DNA of 9,321 nucleotides from JBHIBR01 sp046759145 [NCBI: Nitrospinota bacterium]. GTDB lineage: Bacteria > UBA8248. Position numbers and translations under genes: made by a program. Below the pieces are notes generated by a model. That model was not told the DNA's origin, did not search any database, and saw only the letters and a program-made list of their open reading frames with translations. This document shows positions 6,823 through 9,321 of this stretch, piece after piece. Location: the NCBI GenBank assembly GCA_046759145.1, contig JBHIBR010000044.1, forward strand, positions 1 to 9,321, read 5' to 3'. Every line of letters starts with the position of its first letter. Positions within the stretch are counted from its first letter, which is position 1.

Positions 6823-7911
6823 TCAGAGGGCACGCTCGTAGGCGGCCAACTGTTCGAGGATCGCCTCGCTCACCTTCCCCGCCTCGTCGAGGTCCTTCCG
6901 CTCCGTGGCCCGGATGAAATCGCCGATCTGCCGCTGGAGTTCATTGGTGAAGGCCAGCCCCATGCGTTCCTGCATGTCTTCTTCGAACACAGCGGAGTAG
7001 ACGCCCGTCTCCCAGGCCGTGATGCGGGCTTTGGGTTTCGCCCAGTTGGTGAAGGTGGAGATGATCTCGTGCCGGGCGGTGGCCAGGAATGCTTTGATCA
7101 TCTCCCGCTTGATCGTGAGCGGCTGGACGGCGTTGACATCCCCGTGGAGCTGGGCCTTCACCAGCTTGGCGCCCGAGGGATTGCGCGCCATCTTGCCCTC
7201 TATGGCCGAGTAGTAGACAGCCCCTTCCACCTGCCACTCTTTCTGCTTCGCGGGGCCCCGGGCGGCCCCGTGGACCAGGGTGTTCACCTCGTGGAGCACC
7301 GAGAGGTAGAATACCTTGATGAGGGTCTTGTCGACGATCTGGCCCTGGACCTCCATCTCGGTCAGGTCGCCCTTCTGGATGGCCTTCTGGCCGTTCTCAA
7401 GCGCAGCCAGGATGCGCTCATCGAGCATGGGGTTGCGGGCTTTGGCGGTCCCCTGGAGGGCTGTGTAATAGGCCCAGGCCTCATCCCACTTGTTGGGCGC
7501 CCCCTTGGCGCTCTTGTCCGCGAAGGTGGCCTTGGCGGCGCGGATCTCGTGGAGGACGTTCAGGTAGAAGACGCGCTTGAGGCCCTTCTCGACAATCTGC
7601 CCCGCCAGCCTGGGCATCTTGCCCGCCTTGCCGCCACCGATGGCGCCCAGGATGACCGCGTCCATCTCGGTGCCGAACTCCTTGTCCCGGTTCTTCACCG
7701 TAGGCTGGAGCACCTTCCGGTACACCCGCTCGATGGCGGCGAAATCCGCGGGCTTCTGGCGCCGGAGGGCGCTGATCTCCTCGAAGGCCTTCACGCGCGC
7801 GAGCTGCTTGTCGACGTTGGTGGTTTGCTTATAACCCACCGCCCCCGACACGGTGGCCAGGACGAAGGTCGCGATGACCGCAAAGAAAGTGAACCATCTC
7901 CGCGCCTGCAT
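6823..7911 (-). CDS. Uncharacterised exported or anchored helical-repeat protein B
   Basis: I do not recognise a named family for this 362-residue protein. It has a basic start (QARRW), one hydrophobic segment (about 7-26) that can be a signal peptide or anchor, and a long all-helical remainder without CxxCH motifs. The remainder looks like four diverged units. One recurring helix reads FYLNVLHEI (115-123), FYLSVLHEV (201-209) and FLATARHEI (275-283). Another reads AYYTALQG (147-154), VYYSAIEG (232-239) and VYSAVFEE (304-311). A His-Glu pair is thus kept at 121-122, 207-208 and 281-282. The 202-residue protein A looks like two such units. Kept His, Glu and Tyr on bundled helices could bind a metal or haem, but that is a guess. 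The start is ATG at 7911, 7 nt after AGGGAGGG (7926-7919); an upstream in-frame ATG at 7959 only adds a hydrophilic stretch. It follows the regulatory-looking gap and probably heads the cytochrome transcript. Confidence 0.8.
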   Translation of the reverse strand: MQARRWFTFFAVIATFVLATVSGAVGYKQTTNVDKQLARVKAFEEISALRRQKPADFAAIERVYRKVLQPTVKNRDKEFGTEMDAVILGAIGGGKAGKMPRLAGQIVEKGLKRVFYLNVLHEIRAAKATFADKSAKGAPNKWDEAWAYYTALQGTAKARNPMLDERILAALENGQKAIQKGDLTEMEVQGQIVDKTLIKVFYLSVLHEVNTLVHGAARGPAKQKEWQVEGAVYYSAIEGKMARNPSGAKLVKAQLHGDVNAVQPLTIKREMIKAFLATARHEIISTFTNWAKPKARITAWETGVYSAVFEEDMQERMGLAFTNELQRQIGDFIRATERKDLDEAGKVSEAILEQLAAYERAL

Positions 7912-7960
7912 CTTACTTCCCTCCCTCTCTGGGGCCAAAGGAATAGGTTCCGAGCACATC

Positions 7961-7982
7961 CATCAGGCAATCATTAGGCAAT
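7961..7982. repeat. Tandem 11-bp direct repeat ahead of gene B
   Basis: CATCAGGCAAT (7961-7971) is followed directly by CATTAGGCAAT (7972-7982), ten of eleven positions identical. The 11-bp period places equivalent bases about one helical turn apart, which suits cooperative binding by a regulator. It lies 50-71 bp upstream of the gene B start, between the start and the palindrome at 7990-8025. Confidence 0.55.
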
Positions 7983-7989
7983 CCTCCTC

Positions 7990-8025
7990 CTTGATTCTTG
8001 CCATTTAACAGGCGATAGAATCAAG
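7990..8025. promoter_or_regulatory. Palindrome or hairpin ahead of gene B
   Basis: CTTGATTCT (7990-7998) and AGAATCAAG (8017-8025) form a perfect 9-bp inverted repeat around 18 nt. An inner GCC/GGC pair (8000-8002/8011-8013) can extend the stem around the loop ATTTAACA. In the transcribed direction a GGAGGAGG follows it, not a T-run, so a terminator is unlikely. It could be a dimeric-regulator operator or an mRNA 5'-end hairpin. Confidence 0.5.
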
Positions 8026-8103
8026 ACCCTTTGCCAAAAAGACTAGGTGCTGCTATGTCGCAGGCCCCTCCGACACCGCCCCGCGGTCCTCCGCCCATCG
8101 CTC

Positions 8104-9321
8104 TCATCCCCCCTTCACCACCCTCACGCGGGTGTCGAAGAATGATGCGCTCCCCCCGATGGGGTCGGTGAGGCAGGCCGTTCTGGTGTAGCCATCCAGG
8201 AGCATCACCGCGTTCGCGCAGAGCCCTTTCCCCCGCCGCGGGTCGCCCTTGACCAGGCGGCCATCCACCACGATGTCCTCCGCCCCGTAAGCCCAGTGCC
8301 CATAATGCCAGGAGACCGCGAGGACGCCCGGCCGAATGCCCTCGACCGCCCGGACCTTGCCCCCCACCATTCGGGACTTTCTGTCCCCGAGCGGCCAGAC
8401 GCCGTCGCCGTTGGTGCGCGAGATGAGCTTCACCACCTGGCCGTCCCGGAGCCCCAGACGCCTTGCGTCTCCCTTGTTCATGAGGACGAAGTTCTCGGGC
8501 AGGAGGGCGATGTTGCTCCAGTAGGTCGGGATGGTCCGGGAGTGTCCGCCGGAGGCTTCCTTGAAGGTGATGAGATGGAAGGGGTAGTCCCGGTCCTCCA
8601 CGGGCGCCCCGTCGCTGTTCAAGGGGGGTTCGTAGCGGGGGAGGCCGTCGAAGCGCTCGCCCGTGATGCTGTTCTTGGCCTTCGCCACCCGCTCCACGTA
8701 GAGGTGGAAGGGTTTGCCGAACTTGTGGGCCATGTAGTCACCGTCGTAGGCCTTGGAGAAGGGCTCGAAGCGCCCGCCGCGGTTCAGGACGGTGACCACC
8801 CGCCGCCAGTTGGCGGCTCCCGCCGCCCGGACCCACTTCGCCTCGTCGAAGACCGACCGGGGCAGGTGGCGCCGGGCCTTGCGGAAGAGGGAGAGCTCCG
8901 CATCGTCGGCCTCCCGGACGGCGTCGCCGGGCTTATCGCCCGCCGCCACGTTCGCCACCATCTTGAGGAAGAACTCCTCGGGCCGCGTGAAGGGAAGACC
9001 CGGGCCGAACCCGTCCTTGCCGTGGCCGGGGAGCCCCAGCTTCTCCGCCAGGGCCAGCATCACTGCCTCCATGGAGCACGGCATCTCCTCCCCGAAGACC
9101 CGGACCGTCTCCGGGATGGGGGAGGCGATGGGCTGGCGGATGAGGCTGTTCTTGGTGGAGGGCTGCGGGTTGTCGTGGGGGTTGCCCCACCGCTCCATGT
9201 AGGAGAGGTCGGGGAAGATGTAGTCGCAGTACATGGTGGTCTCCCCCACCACCACGTCGTCGGCGATGAGGAGCGGGATGGCTTGAAGGTCCCGGAGGAT
9301 GGGGATCATGGCCCCGCCGCC
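8104..9321 (-). CDS. Molybdopterin oxidoreductase catalytic subunit, TtrA/ArrA-like, C-terminal part only
   Basis: The frame is open to the window edge, giving 405 residues of the C-terminal part; the leader, any Fe-S motif and the Mo ligand lie outside. Visible signatures are those of the DMSO-reductase family. ETTMYCDYIFPDLSYMERW (27-45) is the segment where cofactor-binding subunits read 'ADYIFPD..YLERW'. From about residue 250 a molybdopterin-dinucleotide-binding domain runs to the end, with GGHSRT (258-263), a GDARRLGLRDGQ segment (284-295) and SWHYGHWAYGA (337-347). These strings look most like the tetrathionate/arsenate reductase (TtrA/ArrA) group, judged from memory. Enzymes of this group use a bis-MGD molybdenum centre and usually work in the periplasm on oxyanions of sulfur, arsenic or selenium; the substrate here is unknown. 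It ends 192 bp before gene B. The family call is firm and the subgroup moderate. Confidence 0.85.
   Translation of the reverse strand, partial: GGGAMIPILRDLQAIPLLIADDVVVGETTMYCDYIFPDLSYMERWGNPHDNPQPSTKNSLIRQPIASPIPETVRVFGEEMPCSMEAVMLALAEKLGLPGHGKDGFGPGLPFTRPEEFFLKMVANVAAGDKPGDAVREADDAELSLFRKARRHLPRSVFDEAKWVRAAGAANWRRVVTVLNRGGRFEPFSKAYDGDYMAHKFGKPFHLYVERVAKAKNSITGERFDGLPRYEPPLNSDGAPVEDRDYPFHLITFKEASGGHSRTIPTYWSNIALLPENFVLMNKGDARRLGLRDGQVVKLISRTNGDGVWPLGDRKSRMVGGKVRAVEGIRPGVLAVSWHYGHWAYGAEDIVVDGRLVKGDPRRGKGLCANAVMLLDGYTRTACLTDPIGGSASFFDTRVRVVKGG

Larger units (their letters stand above)
7912..8103. promoter_or_regulatory. Intergenic region between the molybdoenzyme gene and gene B, likely control region
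   Basis: This 192-bp gap is the longest in the window and contains its most AT-rich stretch (about 7940-8050). It holds a palindrome and a tandem repeat (listed separately) and the ribosome site of gene B at 7919-7926. I see no reading frame with coding features, no tRNA-like fold and no convincing -35/-10 pair. The part nearest the molybdoenzyme stop (8040-8103) is GC-rich with only short inverted repeats; a TTTTT run at 8036-8040 on the minus strand follows a mere 4-bp stem, too weak to call a terminator. A promoter for gene B and the cytochromes is plausible here but unproven. Confidence 0.5.

Noticed and set aside
6708-6833. Longer cytochrome start at ATG 6833
   Set aside because: It would place 42 charged residues before the signal peptide, overlap the end of gene B, and translate through the hairpin. 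GTG 6707 has a strong ribosome site.
7912-7959. Longer protein B start at ATG 7959
   Set aside because: It adds a hydrophilic stretch before the hydrophobic segment and lacks a good ribosome site; ATG 7911 follows AGGGAGGG by 7 nt.
6766-7977. 403-codon plus-strand frame opposite gene B
   Set aside because: It is antisense to a gene with a signal segment, strong ribosome site and repeated motifs. Its own translation shows no domain and has the Leu/Gly/Asp bias of a mirror of a high-GC gene.
8014-8040. Sigma-54 promoter reading TTGGCA...TTGAT on the minus strand
   Set aside because: The GG element is present, but GC is missing at the required 10-nt spacing (TG found).
8033-8075. Intrinsic terminator after the molybdoenzyme gene
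   Set aside because: The TTTTT run is preceded only by a 4-bp CTGC/GCAG stem some distance away, too weak to support.

Overview
This GC-rich window reads as one largely continuous minus-strand gene block, transcribed from high to low coordinates. Every gene I can support lies on the minus strand, and the two end genes run off the window. GC-rich codons, c-type cytochromes with secretion signals and a DMSO-reductase-family molybdoenzyme suggest a Gram-negative-type bacterium with periplasmic respiration. No rRNA or other phylogenetic marker is present, so I do not assign a taxon.

In transcription order: (1) 9321-8104 is the C-terminal part of a molybdopterin oxidoreductase catalytic subunit, closest by eye to the tetrathionate/arsenate reductase (TtrA/ArrA) group. 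(2) 8103-7912 is a 192-bp intergenic region that is AT-richer than its surroundings, with a 9-bp-arm palindrome and an 11-bp tandem repeat; it probably holds control signals for the genes below. (3) 7911-6823 is an unrecognised exported helical-repeat protein, called B here. (4) 6822-6708 is a spacer with a strong hairpin. (5) 6707-4845 is a three-haem c-type cytochrome with an embedded ethylbenzene-dehydrogenase-like (EB_dh) domain. (6) 4839-3724 is a membrane-anchored EB_dh-like cytochrome with an unusual C-x3-C-H haem motif. (7) 3713-3276 is a small one-haem cytochrome c. (8) 3279-2671 is a second unrecognised exported helical protein, A, which appears related to B. (9) 2638-1211 is an FAD-dependent oxidoreductase of the amine-oxidase/protoporphyrinogen-oxidase-like superfamily, apparently starting at CTG. 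(10) 1214-1 is a GT-C type membrane glycosyltransferase, incomplete.

Genes 5 to 10 are tightly packed: two ATGA stop/start overlaps and gaps of 5, 10 and 32 nt. This supports one transcript from about 6707, and perhaps from 7911, to the end of the window. The reading I favour is a periplasmic electron-transfer module. At least four CxxCH haems plus one CxxxCH site would shuttle electrons between a quinone or cytochrome pool and a molybdoenzyme, with A and B as dedicated helical accessory proteins of unknown function. The last two genes look like cell-envelope glycan functions and may mark the edge of the module or be co-transcribed passengers.

The least described parts are the A/B family and the combination of a TtrA-like molybdoenzyme with EB_dh-type cytochromes. 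EB_dh domains are better known from the type II (EbdABC, DdhABC, ClrABC, SerABC, Nxr) enzymes.
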